A DNA stretch of 64,000 bases, from NCBI GenBank assembly GCA_017461345.1, contig JAFTYP010000011.1:1-64000 (forward strand), read 5' to 3'. Below, one piece after another: positions 10,243 to 18,793 of this stretch. A program made the translations under genes and the position numbers. The stretch is from Bacteroidaceae bacterium. Its GTDB lineage: Bacteria; Bacteroidota; Bacteroidia; Bacteroidales; Bacteroidaceae. A model generated the notes under the pieces. That model had not been told where the DNA came from. It made no database searches and was given only the letters and a program-made list of their open reading frames with translations. Position 1 is the first letter of the stretch. Every line of letters begins with the position of its first letter.

Positions 10243-11412
10243 ATGAGACGGGCGGTGCATACGTTGGGGCTTCTGTTTGCCTTGCTGATGCTTCTGCCCG
10301 TTTCTTTGTATGCGGAGGTCTATAGCATCGACTTCAATCGTGGAACGAAAAGCGGTGGAGTCATAGCAACTTCGCTTGAGGCTGATGTGTCAGCCAATGA
10401 TTTTTGCAGCGCAGGCGCATCTTATATTACGGCGTTTAGCGCAACAGATAGTTTTTATGACGATGCCGGTTGTGGCCTTCGTATAGGAACAGTAAAGTCA
10501 TCGAACAAGGGAGATGTGATTTTTTCTTTGAGCCCAGAGATTAGCAGCAAGTCTATTGAGAGGATTGTTGTTTATGCTTCAAGGGGCACATCCGATACGA
10601 CGGGCTTCTTAGACGTCAATGTAAGCAACTTGTTCCAAAAGATAAGTTATGCCGACATCTTGGCGTATGACTCTTCCACCCCAGGTTCTTTGGGCTATAT
10701 GCTGCCGGCTGTCGATATAAACAAGCAGGTTCCTAAGTTGCAGATAAAGGCCCACAACACAGACTTTGTCATGCTCCACCGTATAGACATCATCATGTCG
10801 GAGGACGGCCTCACATTGCCTGCGCAGAGCGGAGGCTTGAACTATGCGACTTTCAGCAGCGGGAAGGCAACCTTCTTCCCCGAGGAGGTGACGGTGAGCA
10901 AGGTGTCTGTTGTCGATGGACTCTTGTGTGTGTCGCCGCTGACGGTGCAGAACGGTTGTGGCAGGAGCGGTCGTTATGTGCCGGCAAACACCGGTGTGCT
11001 GCTTTCTTCGCAGAGCGGCGAGGTGGCATATTATACACTTGATGGCGAGACGCCCGATGCCTTGTCCGGCAATATGCTGTGCCCTGCTGCGCAACCCATG
11101 ACTGCCGATGCCAGGTTCTACAAGTTGGCTTACGATGACTTCGACGGCAAAACGGCTCTCGGCTTCTACTGGGGTGCGACCGATGGCGGTGCGTTCTCCT
11201 GCAAGAGTGGTACGGCATATCTGGCTGTGCCGTCCGCCTCGAGCGGAGCGAAGGGCTTTGTTCTCGATGGGGCTGCCGACGAAGATGCAATCCGCACCAT
11301 TGGCGAAACGCCCGATGGAATGGGCTGTTTTTATAACCTTGCCGGCCTGCGTTCGGGCACATCCTTGCGTGGCATATACATCAAGGATGGCAAAAAGTAT
11401 GTGGGCAAATGA
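10243..11412 (+). CDS. Secreted protein of unknown function
   Basis: This 389-aa protein has a clear signal peptide (MRRAVHTLGLLFALLMLLPVSLYA). The body is rich in Ser, Gly and Asp with beta-strand patterning and no catalytic motif I recognise. The C-terminus (CFYNLAGLRSGTSLRGIYIKDGKKYVGK) matches the short beta-rich tail, of the form YnLaGqrv-GIYI-nGKK, that ends many Prevotella and Bacteroides secreted proteins. It lies 13 bp after metG and 13 bp before a small gene that often accompanies such proteins. An adhesin or surface role is a guess. Confidence 0.7.
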   Translation: MRRAVHTLGLLFALLMLLPVSLYAEVYSIDFNRGTKSGGVIATSLEADVSANDFCSAGASYITAFSATDSFYDDAGCGLRIGTVKSSNKGDVIFSLSPEISSKSIERIVVYASRGTSDTTGFLDVNVSNLFQKISYADILAYDSSTPGSLGYMLPAVDINKQVPKLQIKAHNTDFVMLHRIDIIMSEDGLTLPAQSGGLNYATFSSGKATFFPEEVTVSKVSVVDGLLCVSPLTVQNGCGRSGRYVPANTGVLLSSQSGEVAYYTLDGETPDALSGNMLCPAAQPMTADARFYKLAYDDFDGKTALGFYWGATDGGAFSCKSGTAYLAVPSASSGAKGFVLDGAADEDAIRTIGETPDGMGCFYNLAGLRSGTSLRGIYIKDGKKYVGK

Positions 11413-11425
11413 GTTTTGTGCAACA

Positions 11426-11614
11426 ATGAGAAAGCCTTACACCTCGCCTTCTGCTTTTGCGGTTGAGTTCAGCCTGCACGAAGCGTTTCTGACAGCATCG
11501 GGCAATGCAGTGGGCATTACCGACGGAAGTTCTGTTGCCGACCGTGAGCCGACCAACGATGCCGGGGGCAATCAGTTCGTGAAGGAAACCGACATTTGGG
11601 ACGAGCAGTGGTAG
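11426..11614 (+). CDS. Small Bacteroidales protein with DIWDEQW tail
   Basis: A 62-aa reading frame starts MRKPYTSPSA and ends KETDIWDEQW. It has no signal peptide or membrane segment. Its pattern, a short K/Y/P start and a terminal acidic-aromatic motif ending in EW or QW, is one I associate with very small uncharacterised Bacteroidales proteins next to secreted proteins. It starts 13 bp after the preceding stop. Function unknown. Length makes it easy to miss, but the tail and operon position support a real gene. Confidence 0.6.
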   Translation: MRKPYTSPSAFAVEFSLHEAFLTASGNAVGITDGSSVADREPTNDAGGNQFVKETDIWDEQW

Positions 11615-11626
11615 CCTGAAAATAAT

Positions 11627-11700
11627 GGTTAAGCATTATTGGCAGAATGCTTAACCATTATCGTCGTAAAGGTTAACCATTATTGGCAGAAAGGTTAACC
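11627..11700. repeat. 22-bp phased palindrome array, family A, locus 3
   Basis: Cores start at 11627, 11649, 11671 and 11693: GGTTAAGC, GCTTAACC, GGTTAACC, GGTTAACC. The first two form a perfect 11-bp inverted repeat, GGTTAAGCATT against AATGCTTAACC. The array fills the gap between two convergent genes. Confidence 0.95.
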
Positions 11701-11736
11701 TATTTTTGTGTAAAGCCTAAAGGGGTGTTTTCGGTT

Positions 11737-12225
11737 CTATTGTTGGTCTTTCCACAAGCGGTAGGGATATTGGCGCATGTGGCTGTTGTAGTAGCGGCGG
11801 TCGCCAGTGACTTCTTTTCCGATGAAATGGGGTATTTCGAACGTTTCGTCTTCGCTTCCGAGTTCTATTTCAGCCATAATCAGCCCATCGTTTTCGCCTT
11901 CGAAGACGTCTATCTCCCAGGTGTGACGCCCATCCTCCGAGGGAACGAGCCATCGAGTCTTGCGTATGATGCCCGGTTCGCAGATGGCCATGAGCGCTTC
12001 GGCTTCGTCCAGCGGGATTTCCTTCTCCCATTCGAAACGGCCCAGGCCTGCCTTGTTGCTCGGGCCCTTGATGGTGAGATAGCCTTTTTCTCCACGAATA
12101 CGGACACGCACGGTGCGCCCTCCGCCGGAGGCGATGTAGCCCTGTGCGATGCGTGTAGAGCCGGTGGCATACGGACGGAAGTCGCCTGTGACGAGAAACT
12201 TGCGTTCTATTTCAAAAAGTGGCAT
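11737..12225 (-). CDS. CYTH-domain phosphatase
   Basis: The 162-aa protein opens with MPLFEIERKFLV, the ExExK signature of CYTH (CyaB/thiamine-triphosphatase) tunnel-fold enzymes, which act on triphosphates using divalent metal. Alternating Arg and Lys strands (RTVRVRIRGEKGYLTIKG) and acidic strands (WEIDVFEGENDGLIMAEIEL) follow in the usual order. Length is normal for the single-domain form. It sits 30 bp after prfB on the same strand and may be co-transcribed with it. Substrate (inorganic triphosphate, thiamine triphosphate or other) cannot be told. Confidence 0.85.
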   Translation of the reverse strand: MPLFEIERKFLVTGDFRPYATGSTRIAQGYIASGGGRTVRVRIRGEKGYLTIKGPSNKAGLGRFEWEKEIPLDEAEALMAICEPGIIRKTRWLVPSEDGRHTWEIDVFEGENDGLIMAEIELGSEDETFEIPHFIGKEVTGDRRYYNSHMRQYPYRLWKDQQ

Positions 12226-12255
12226 GGCAGAAAGCGTTGAATGGTGTTCGACGGA

Positions 12256-13368
12256 CTATTCCCCCTCGGAGAACTCCATGAGGAAGGCCTTGATGAAGGC
12301 ATCGATGTCGCCGTCCATCACACCGCCCACATCGCTGGTCTGATGGCCGGTACGGTGGTCCTTGACGCGTCGGTCGTCGAAGACATAACTCCTGATTTGG
12401 CTGCCCCATTCGATTTTCTTCTTGCCCGCTTCCACCTTCGCCTGCTCGGCCATACGGTGCTTCAGTTCTTTATCGTAGAGCATGGAGCGCAGCAGTCGCA
12501 TGGCGTTCTCCTTGTTCTTCGGCTGGTCGCGTGTTTCGGTGTTCTCGATGAGGATTTCCTCTTCCTCGCCCGTATAAGGGTCCTTGTACTGGTAGCGCAA
12601 GCGAACACCGGACTCCACCTTGTTGACGTTCTGTCCGCCGGCACCCGAACTGCGGAACGTATCCCAAGAGATGCGAGCCTGTTCGATGTTCACTTCGATG
12701 GTATCGTCCACGAGTGGCGTTACGAAAACACTGGCAAAACTTGTCATGCGCTTGCCCTGAGCATTGTACGGAGAGACGCGTACCAGACGGTGAACACCGT
12801 TTTCGCTCTTCAGGTAGCCGTAGGCGAACTCGCCTTGAATCTCGAGCGTGCACGACTTTATGCCGGCATCGTCGCCCTCGAGCAAGTTGCTCACCACACA
12901 TTTGTAGCCGTGAGTCTCGGCATAACGCATATACATTCGCATCAGCATCTGTGCCCAGTCCTGTGCTTCGGTGCCGCCTGCGCCCGAGTTTATCTTGAGG
13001 ACAGCGTCCATCGAGTCTTCCTCGCGACGCAGCATGTTCTTCAGTTCCAGTTCTTCAATAGCGGCGATGGTCTTGGCGTAGAGCGCGTCCACCTCCTCTT
13101 CGGTGACGAGTTCCTCCTTGTAGAACTCGAAGGCCGTGTCCAGTTCGTCGCAGAGCGTCTTGACTTCGGCATAGCCCTTAATCCACTTCTCCAGTCCCTT
13201 TACGAGTTTCATCTGTGCCTCGGCACGCTTCTGGTCGTCCCAGAAACCGGGAGCCTGCGTGCGGAGTTGCTCTTCTTCGTACTGTATTTTCTTCGAATCG
13301 ATGTCGAGGTAGCGGTTGAGTTGTTCGGTGCGCTCCTTGACTTCTTTGAGTTGGTCGAGAGTAATCAT
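12256..13368 (-). CDS. prfB: Peptide chain release factor 2
   Basis: The 370-aa factor reads UGA and UAA stops and triggers peptide release. The catalytic loop GAGGQNVNKVESG is present near residue 240. The stop-recognition tripeptide, usually SPF, reads SPY here (RVSPYNAQGKR, near residue 197). The gene is one continuous frame from ATG at 13368: where many bacteria have an in-frame UGA and a +1 frameshift after the YL codons near residue 22, the sequence reads YLDID with no stop. The start overlaps the upstream acyl-CoA ligase stop by 4 bp (ATGA). Confidence 0.96.
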   Translation of the reverse strand: MITLDQLKEVKERTEQLNRYLDIDSKKIQYEEEQLRTQAPGFWDDQKRAEAQMKLVKGLEKWIKGYAEVKTLCDELDTAFEFYKEELVTEEEVDALYAKTIAAIEELELKNMLRREEDSMDAVLKINSGAGGTEAQDWAQMLMRMYMRYAETHGYKCVVSNLLEGDDAGIKSCTLEIQGEFAYGYLKSENGVHRLVRVSPYNAQGKRMTSFASVFVTPLVDDTIEVNIEQARISWDTFRSSGAGGQNVNKVESGVRLRYQYKDPYTGEEEEILIENTETRDQPKNKENAMRLLRSMLYDKELKHRMAEQAKVEAGKKKIEWGSQIRSYVFDDRRVKDHRTGHQTSDVGGVMDGDIDAFIKAFLMEFSEGE

Positions 13369-15176
13369 TGTTCTTCGTACATCTTATCTATTTCTTCCTT
13401 GTAGAGTTCGTTGAGGACCGGCCGCCTCACCTTCAGTGTGTTGGTGAGTTCGCCACGCTCCATGCTGAGCGGCTCGGGCAGGATGGTGATGCGTTTCACT
13501 TGTTCGTAGCCCGCCAGGTCCTGTTGTATTGTATCTATTCTGTCCATGACGAACTGCACAATCCGTTCGTTGTTGCAGAGTTCGGCACGGGAGTTGAAGG
13601 CAATGCCGCGCTTCTTTGCCAGGTCTTCCAGCAGACCGTAATCGGGGATGACGAGTGCCGAAACAAACTTTTTCTGGTCGGCAATGATGACAATCTGGTC
13701 GATGTAACGGTCCACACAGAACTTCGATTCGAGCATCTGCGGCGCGATGTATTTGCCGTTACTTGTTTTGAAGAGGTCCTTGATGCGTTCCGTCATGAAG
13801 AGTTCACCGTCCTTCATGTAGCCGGCATCACCGGTGTGGAACCATCCCTCGTCGTCTATTGCCATGGCCGTTATCTCGGCTTTGCGGTAATAGCCTTGCG
13901 TGATGGTGTCGCCCTTGAGCAGTATTTCGTTGTTCTCCCCGAACTTCACCTGCACACCATCCAATGGCCGGCCTATGGAGCCGAGCGTGATGGGCTTGTT
14001 CCAGCGGTCGCAAGAGACGGTGGCAGTGCTTTCGGTCAGGCCGTAGCCGATGACCATTGTGATGCCTGCCGAACGTACAAACTCCTCGATGACAGGCGGG
14101 ATGGCTGCTCCGGCAACAGGGAAGAAGTGTCCTCTCTCCAGGCCAAGTGTCTTGAGCAACAGGGCAATGACGGTCTTTTCGTAGAAGAGATAGCGCATCT
14201 TCAGCGTCAAAGGCGGCACGAGTCCCCGCATCTTGTAATCGACATTGTATGCTTTTCCCACGTTCAAGGCATCTTCGAGCATCTTGCGTTGCATGGGGCT
14301 TGAGGTTCGAATCTTTTCCTGTACGCCGGCATAGACTTTCTCCCAGAAGCGAGGTACGGCACACATGCAGGTGGGATGCACTTCGCGCAGGCTTTGCAGG
14401 ATGTCCTGCGGGCGTTGGTTAATGGCGATGGGGCAGCCGGTCTTGAAGCAGAGATATGACCATCCGCGCTCGAAGACGTGGGTGAAAGGCAAGAAACTCA
14501 TGCTCAAGTCCTGGTCGGTAAGCGGCAGAGCCCCGACGTGAGCACGGAACGCTGCATTATACATTCGCTGGGTGAGCATGACGCCTTTGCTGATGCCTGT
14601 AGTCCCGCTTGTGTAGAGGATGTTGACAAGGTCGTCCTCTTCCACTTCGGAGATGTGTTTTTGTATTTCTTCGCTGTGGTCTTTGCCGTCGGAGAGAGCA
14701 AGGAATTCCTCGAAGTAGAGGCTGACGTTGTCTTGCGGATCTTTCCGGACGGAGGGGTCGAAGATGATGAGCCGCTGCATGTGCTGCTCAATCTTGAGCA
14801 CACGGTAGGCAGTGTCGTACTGGTATTGCTCGCCAACAAAGATGTATCGAATCTTGGCGTCGCTGACCATGTACTTGACTTGCATCTCGCTCGACGTGGC
14901 ATAGAACGGAATGGTGACAGCCCTGATGCCATAGGAGCCGAAGTCCACGTACATACATTGGGGCATGTTTTGCGAGAAGATGGCGACGTTTTCCTGTACG
15001 CCGACACCCAGTTCCAGCAGCGATGCCGACACACGACTCACTGTCCGGGCAAAACTTTCCCACGAGATGCCTTTCCATCGTTGCTCGTTGTCGTCGCGAT
15101 AAAGCATGGCGGGACGCTTGCCATAGACTTCGGCTTGGCTTTGGATAAGCGTGGAAATTGGACTTGGGTTCTGCAT
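13365..15176 (-). CDS. Long-chain-fatty-acid-CoA ligase (AMP-forming)
   Basis: The 603-aa enzyme belongs to the ANL superfamily and activates fatty acids as acyl-AMP before transfer to CoA. The phosphate-binding loop YTSGTTGISKG is near residue 188, the VIGYGLTEST block near 375 and the GWFHTGDAGY hinge region near 445. The N-terminus (WKGISWESF) and length resemble FadD15/FAA-type ligases common in Bacteroidetes. Its stop overlaps the prfB start by 4 bp, so the two are translationally coupled. Chain length preference is not evident. Confidence 0.88.
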   Translation of the reverse strand: MQNPSPISTLIQSQAEVYGKRPAMLYRDDNEQRWKGISWESFARTVSRVSASLLELGVGVQENVAIFSQNMPQCMYVDFGSYGIRAVTIPFYATSSEMQVKYMVSDAKIRYIFVGEQYQYDTAYRVLKIEQHMQRLIIFDPSVRKDPQDNVSLYFEEFLALSDGKDHSEEIQKHISEVEEDDLVNILYTSGTTGISKGVMLTQRMYNAAFRAHVGALPLTDQDLSMSFLPFTHVFERGWSYLCFKTGCPIAINQRPQDILQSLREVHPTCMCAVPRFWEKVYAGVQEKIRTSSPMQRKMLEDALNVGKAYNVDYKMRGLVPPLTLKMRYLFYEKTVIALLLKTLGLERGHFFPVAGAAIPPVIEEFVRSAGITMVIGYGLTESTATVSCDRWNKPITLGSIGRPLDGVQVKFGENNEILLKGDTITQGYYRKAEITAMAIDDEGWFHTGDAGYMKDGELFMTERIKDLFKTSNGKYIAPQMLESKFCVDRYIDQIVIIADQKKFVSALVIPDYGLLEDLAKKRGIAFNSRAELCNNERIVQFVMDRIDTIQQDLAGYEQVKRITILPEPLSMERGELTNTLKVRRPVLNELYKEEIDKMYEEQ

Positions 15177-15198
15177 AGCGATTCGTTCTTTGATATGG

Positions 15199-15206
15199 CA
15201 AAGATA
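15199..15206 (-). promoter_or_regulatory. -7 element for the acyl-CoA ligase/prfB unit
   Basis: Read on the minus strand this is TATCTTTG, 23 bp upstream of the ligase ATG. No convincing TTTG is present at 19 bp upstream. Confidence 0.6.
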
Positions 15207-15213
15207 CGAATAA

Positions 15214-15248
15214 ATTAAGAATTAGGAGTTAGGAATGAAGAATTATTT
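15214..15248. repeat. 7-bp repeat tract between divergent genes
   Basis: Five 7-bp units: ATTAAGA, ATTAGGA, GTTAGGA, ATGAAGA, ATTATTT. The tract occupies the zone where the -33 elements of both divergent genes would lie. Confidence 0.7.
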
Positions 15249-15259
15249 GGCTTTTTTCG

Positions 15260-15267
15260 TAACTTTG
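15260..15267 (+). promoter_or_regulatory. -7 element for the M20 deacylase gene
   Basis: TAACTTTG fits TAnnTTTG and puts the transcript start near 15274, just before a second 7-bp repeat tract and the chosen ATG at 15298. Confidence 0.65.
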
Positions 15268-15274
15268 CCCCGTC

Positions 15275-15309
15275 AAATGGTAAATGGTAAACGTTCAATG
15301 TTCAATGAA
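15275..15309. repeat. 7-bp repeat tract across the deacylase start codon
   Basis: Units AAATGGT, AAATGGT, AAACGTT, CAATGTT, CAATGAA run through the leader and the first codons. The repeat supplies several ATG triplets (15277, 15284, 15298). Confidence 0.7.
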
Positions 15310-16350
15310 AGGATAACAGAGAAGGCGGTGGATTTGCTTTGCAGGCTTATCGAAGTGCCGAGCATCAGCCGCGAAGAGACGGCAGTTGCCGACCTCCTGC
15401 AGGACTATATGCAGAACGAACTTGGGCTCGAGGTGCATCGTTCGGGCAACAATCTGTGGTCGGTGCAGCCAAACTTTGCTCCGGAGAAACAGACGCTCCT
15501 CCTGAATGCTCACATCGACACCGTGAAGCCTGTTGCCGGATGGCAGCGCAATCCCTTCAAGGCAACGCGTGAAGGCAGCCGCATCTATGGACTTGGCGCG
15601 AACGACGACGGTGCCAGTCTGGTCTCTCTGCTCCATGTCTTTGCCGCTCTCAAAGAGGAGGGCGGGCTTTACAACCTTGTCTTTCTGGCAAGTGCCGAAG
15701 AAGAAGTAAGCGGAAAGAACGGAGTGGAAAGCGTTCTGCCACTGCTCCCGAAGATAGATGTGGCCCTTGTTGGCGAGCCAACATGTATGCAGCCCGCCAT
15801 TGCCGAGAAAGGTCTGATGGTGCTCGACGTTACGGCTCATGGCAAGGCAGGACATGCTGCCCGCGACGAAGGCGACAATGCCATCTATCATGCCATCGAC
15901 GACATCGAGTGGTTCCGTCGGCATAAGTGGGAGAAGGTCTCGCCTCTGCTCGGTCCTGTCAAGATGAGTGTCACCATCGTCAATGCAGGCACGCAGCACA
16001 ACGTCGTGCCCGACACCTGCACTTTTACCGTAGATGTGCGGTCGAATGAATGTTATACGAATCGTGAACTCTACGATGAAATCTGCCGAAATGTCAAGTC
16101 GGAGGTCAAGGCCCGCAGTTTCAGATTAGGCTCTTCCTGCATCGACGAGAACCATCCTCTTGTGCAAAGAATCATTGCCCTTGGCGGCAAACCTTTCGGC
16201 TCGCCCACATTGAGCGATCAGGCCCTCATGTCGTTCCCCAGTCTGAAGATGGGTCCCGGCGACAGCCGACGCAGCCATTCTGCCGATGAATTCGTGGATT
16301 TTTGCGAAATCGAGCAAGCAATCGAGACCTACTTTGCTTTGCTGAAGTGA
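15298..16350 (+). CDS. argE: M20-family deacylase, probable N-acyl-ornithine deacylase of arginine synthesis
   Basis: The 350-aa metallohydrolase has the M20 metal and catalytic motifs in order: LLLNAHIDTVKP, GLGANDDGASL, SAEEEVSG, LVGEPTC, and the C-terminal GPGDSRRSHSADEFV. The first catalytic block is close to ArgE/DapE enzymes. In Bacteroides the arginine pathway runs through N-succinyl-ornithine, so an ArgE-like enzyme here would release ornithine from an acyl-ornithine; that is inference. The start at 15298 (MFNERITEKAV) fits the family; earlier in-frame ATG codons at 15235 and 15277 are partly upstream of, or very close to, the predicted transcript start. Symbol is tentative. Confidence 0.75.
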   Translation: MFNERITEKAVDLLCRLIEVPSISREETAVADLLQDYMQNELGLEVHRSGNNLWSVQPNFAPEKQTLLLNAHIDTVKPVAGWQRNPFKATREGSRIYGLGANDDGASLVSLLHVFAALKEEGGLYNLVFLASAEEEVSGKNGVESVLPLLPKIDVALVGEPTCMQPAIAEKGLMVLDVTAHGKAGHAARDEGDNAIYHAIDDIEWFRRHKWEKVSPLLGPVKMSVTIVNAGTQHNVVPDTCTFTVDVRSNECYTNRELYDEICRNVKSEVKARSFRLGSSCIDENHPLVQRIIALGGKPFGSPTLSDQALMSFPSLKMGPGDSRRSHSADEFVDFCEIEQAIETYFALLK

Positions 16351-16525
16351 ACAAAAAAGAGAAGTTATGCACGAATGTTTCGGAATAGTAACAGGCAATC
16401 ACTTGACAATCTTTATACCTGTCTTTTGAGTGATGCCAAACGGTTGTGCCGATATATTTAGCACCCAATGTGTGGTTCAACTTTAATTTTTGCGATGAAA
16501 GACTTTTCCATTCGTAAAAAAGATG

Positions 16526-16533
16526 TAAATTTG
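16526..16533 (+). promoter_or_regulatory. -7 element for the 603-aa secreted protein
   Basis: TAAATTTG lies 71 bp before the ATG. The -33 position reads TTTT (16504-16507) instead of TTTG. The rest of 16351-16604 shows nothing further. Confidence 0.5.
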
Positions 16534-16604
16534 CACGTTTTTTAAGGGTTTGACTGAAAGTTTTTTTTATTTCTCATAGTTTAAATACACAACAAAACAC
16601 AAAG

Positions 16605-18416
16605 ATGAAAAGAAATTTACTCACTATTGTGATGGCATTGACCAGTGTGTTTGCGTTGAATGCCAAGGTGCTCCTTACGGAGGACTTCTCCCTCTTCACT
16701 GCCGGTACGGATCAGGCGCCCGACATGGCCAATATGCTGAACGACCTTACGGGTATGACACAAACTCCCGGCTGGTCGGGTATGTATGTTTGTCAGGCCG
16801 GTGGCAGTGCTTATCTTCCTGCCGGTGCCAACTTGATTACGCCTGCTCTCGACCTTTCTGCCAACAATGGCAGTTTCGTGGTTCGTTTCAAAGCCAAGTC
16901 GGACGCAAATCCTGCCATGGTGTTGATGTCTGACATGTACATGTCTGCCATGAACTATGTTCAAATCACCAGCGAGTGGCAGGAATACTCCCTTACTTTT
17001 TCCAATGGCGCTCCTAACTACATGATTGCCATTCAAGCCCTCTATTCGGACTTCTACATCGACGACATTGTTGTTGACGACCTGGGTGTTGACATTCCGG
17101 TGGCTTTGCCCAGCAGCAACTTTACGAAGGACTCTTTCACTGCCAACTGGATGGAAGCAGGAGGTGCGGCTTCTTATTTGCTGGACGTCTTTACATACGA
17201 ATATAATTACGAGACAACAACCTTCGACCCTGTTTATCTGTTGAAGGGAAAAGAAGTGAACGGCACATCCTACGAGGTGACAGAGGGTGAGTTCGACATT
17301 CCTTATTATTATAATGTGTATGCCAAGAATGGCAGTTCTGTTTCTCAGCCGAGCCAGCGCATCACGGTGTTCCCGACGAAGGAAGAAGTGGTAGCTCCTG
17401 TGGCCAACGAGGCAACCAATGTTGCAGCAGACGGGTTTACTGCTTCTTGGAACGCTTCGGACATCGCCACCAAGTATTACTTGCAGGTGTTGAAGATTCA
17501 TACTGCCAAGGAACAGGAGACATATACTCTGCTGGACACCGACTTCTCCGAGTTTACACAAGGCACAATGGACCAACCCCAGAAGGAAATGGAATACCTG
17601 ATGGAAGGCGACTGGTCGGTGAATCTTCCACTGATGGCTGAAGGCGTGCTCGGTTTGAACAACGAAGATCCTGATTTCTTCGGTTGTGGACAGTTGGCTT
17701 CGCCGGTCATTACTCTCAATGGCGAAAACAGAACTTTCAGTGTCTCCTTCAAGGCCCTTTCTCAAGAAGGCATCCAGAAGGCGATGGTAAAACTCTACAC
17801 CATTGCCGAGAATGGCGAGATGACAGAGACAGTAAGTCAGGATTTCGACCTCACTAACGAATGGGCCGACTATGCTTTCGAACTGAAAGGCACAGAAGGT
17901 ACAGCCTGTGTGTTGGCATTTACTTCAAACGAGAAAGGAAAATGGTTTATGGACGACCTCAAGGCAACGGTAAACCTCAATGCCGAGGAGGTGCTTCCTC
18001 TCTCCGTCCGCACTTATGTGTCTAAGGAACTGACCTGCGACGTCAAGGATTTGACAGCCGGCGAGAACGACAAGGTGGCTTATGCCGTAACAGCATCATG
18101 GGCGGTTCGTCAGCAGGAAAATGTGGTGATGCAGATTCCCGAAGTGAAGAGTGCGATGTCTAACATCGTGATGGTCGACCTGATTACCGGCTTGAACTCT
18201 GTGGACGCCGCAGCCCAGGCAAAGGTGACGGTGCGTCAGAAGTCGTTGGTAGTGACCAATCCTCTCATGGCAGGTGTAGCCATCTACACAGCCGATGGCC
18301 GTCAGGTGGCACGTACCGCATCTGCTCCCGAAAGCGCAATCTTCACCGTGGCACAGCCCGGTTACTATATTGTGGCGGTAGGCAAGGAGACATTTAAGGT
18401 GTACGTCGGTCAGTAA
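16605..18416 (+). CDS. Secreted multidomain surface protein with fibronectin III-like domains
   Basis: The 603-aa protein has a signal peptide (to about LNAKV). Two jelly-roll-like segments (LLTEDFSLFTAGTDQ near 23; LLDTDFSEFTQGTMDQ near 308) alternate with FN3-like stretches (FTKDSFTANWMEAGGAASYLLDVFT; VAADGFTASWNAS). The last 50 residues (VAIYTADGRQV, then GYYIVAVGKETFKVYV) resemble the beta-sandwich C-terminal sorting domains of type IX-secreted proteins. The two repeats of the DFS-FT-G-DQP motif suggest internal duplication. No enzyme motif is visible. Cell-surface or secreted location is well supported; function is unknown. Confidence 0.7.
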   Translation: MKRNLLTIVMALTSVFALNAKVLLTEDFSLFTAGTDQAPDMANMLNDLTGMTQTPGWSGMYVCQAGGSAYLPAGANLITPALDLSANNGSFVVRFKAKSDANPAMVLMSDMYMSAMNYVQITSEWQEYSLTFSNGAPNYMIAIQALYSDFYIDDIVVDDLGVDIPVALPSSNFTKDSFTANWMEAGGAASYLLDVFTYEYNYETTTFDPVYLLKGKEVNGTSYEVTEGEFDIPYYYNVYAKNGSSVSQPSQRITVFPTKEEVVAPVANEATNVAADGFTASWNASDIATKYYLQVLKIHTAKEQETYTLLDTDFSEFTQGTMDQPQKEMEYLMEGDWSVNLPLMAEGVLGLNNEDPDFFGCGQLASPVITLNGENRTFSVSFKALSQEGIQKAMVKLYTIAENGEMTETVSQDFDLTNEWADYAFELKGTEGTACVLAFTSNEKGKWFMDDLKATVNLNAEEVLPLSVRTYVSKELTCDVKDLTAGENDKVAYAVTASWAVRQQENVVMQIPEVKSAMSNIVMVDLITGLNSVDAAAQAKVTVRQKSLVVTNPLMAGVAIYTADGRQVARTASAPESAIFTVAQPGYYIVAVGKETFKVYVGQ

Positions 18417-18444
18417 TCGACGAACCAAAGATTGACATAGAGAT

Positions 18445-18484
18445 GAGGCCGGGTCAAGATTCTTTTTGATCCGGCCTCTTGTTT
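18445..18484 (+). terminator. Intrinsic terminator after the 603-aa protein
   Basis: GAGGCCGGGTCAA pairs with TTGATCCGGCCTC (one wobble), followed by TTGTTTTC. Confidence 0.85.
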
Positions 18485-18523
18485 TCGGCGGTTTTCCTCG
18501 TCCTTGCCAGGAGGTTCGGGGCA

Positions 18524-18655
18524 CACACACCAGTCCACTTGTCAAAACGGACGCGTCCTTCCGGCAAAGTTCACGTGTGTAGTTGCCCAACTTCTCTGCA
18601 GAACTTCGCCAACTTCTCTGCAGAACTTCGCCGACTTCTCTGCAGAAGTTTTACA
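18524..18655. repeat. Ordered 22-bp array, family B, locus 1
   Basis: Six consecutive 22-bp units: 18524 (contains CAGTCCACTTG), 18546 (ACGCGT), 18568 (CACGTG), 18590 and 18612 (ACTTCTCTGCAG each), and 18634 (CTGCAGAAGTTTT). Each unit carries a short dyad and most end in GCAA, GCCA or GCCG. It lies between convergent genes. The rest of 18417-18863 holds hairpins and one palindrome, listed separately. Confidence 0.9.
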
Positions 18656-18752
18656 CCCTCACTCCGCGCACTCAAAATCAGCAAGTAAGGTCGGGCGTTG
18701 TATTCCCAAAGAGAATAAAATATAAACAGGGAGAAAATAACAATAATACAAG

Positions 18753-18783
18753 GAGCCTGCTCAATCGAAACAGGCTCTTTTTT
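18753..18783 (+). terminator. Hairpin with T-run between convergent genes
   Basis: GAGCCTG pairs with CAGGCTC, followed by six T; an A-rich stretch on the other side gives weaker potential on the minus strand. It could end transcripts from either direction. Confidence 0.6.
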
Positions 18784-18793
18784 GTGTCTTTTC

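Noticed and set aside
13290..13368. Programmed frameshift in prfB
   Set aside because: No in-frame UGA or CTTTGA slippery site in the first 40 codons; the frame is continuous.
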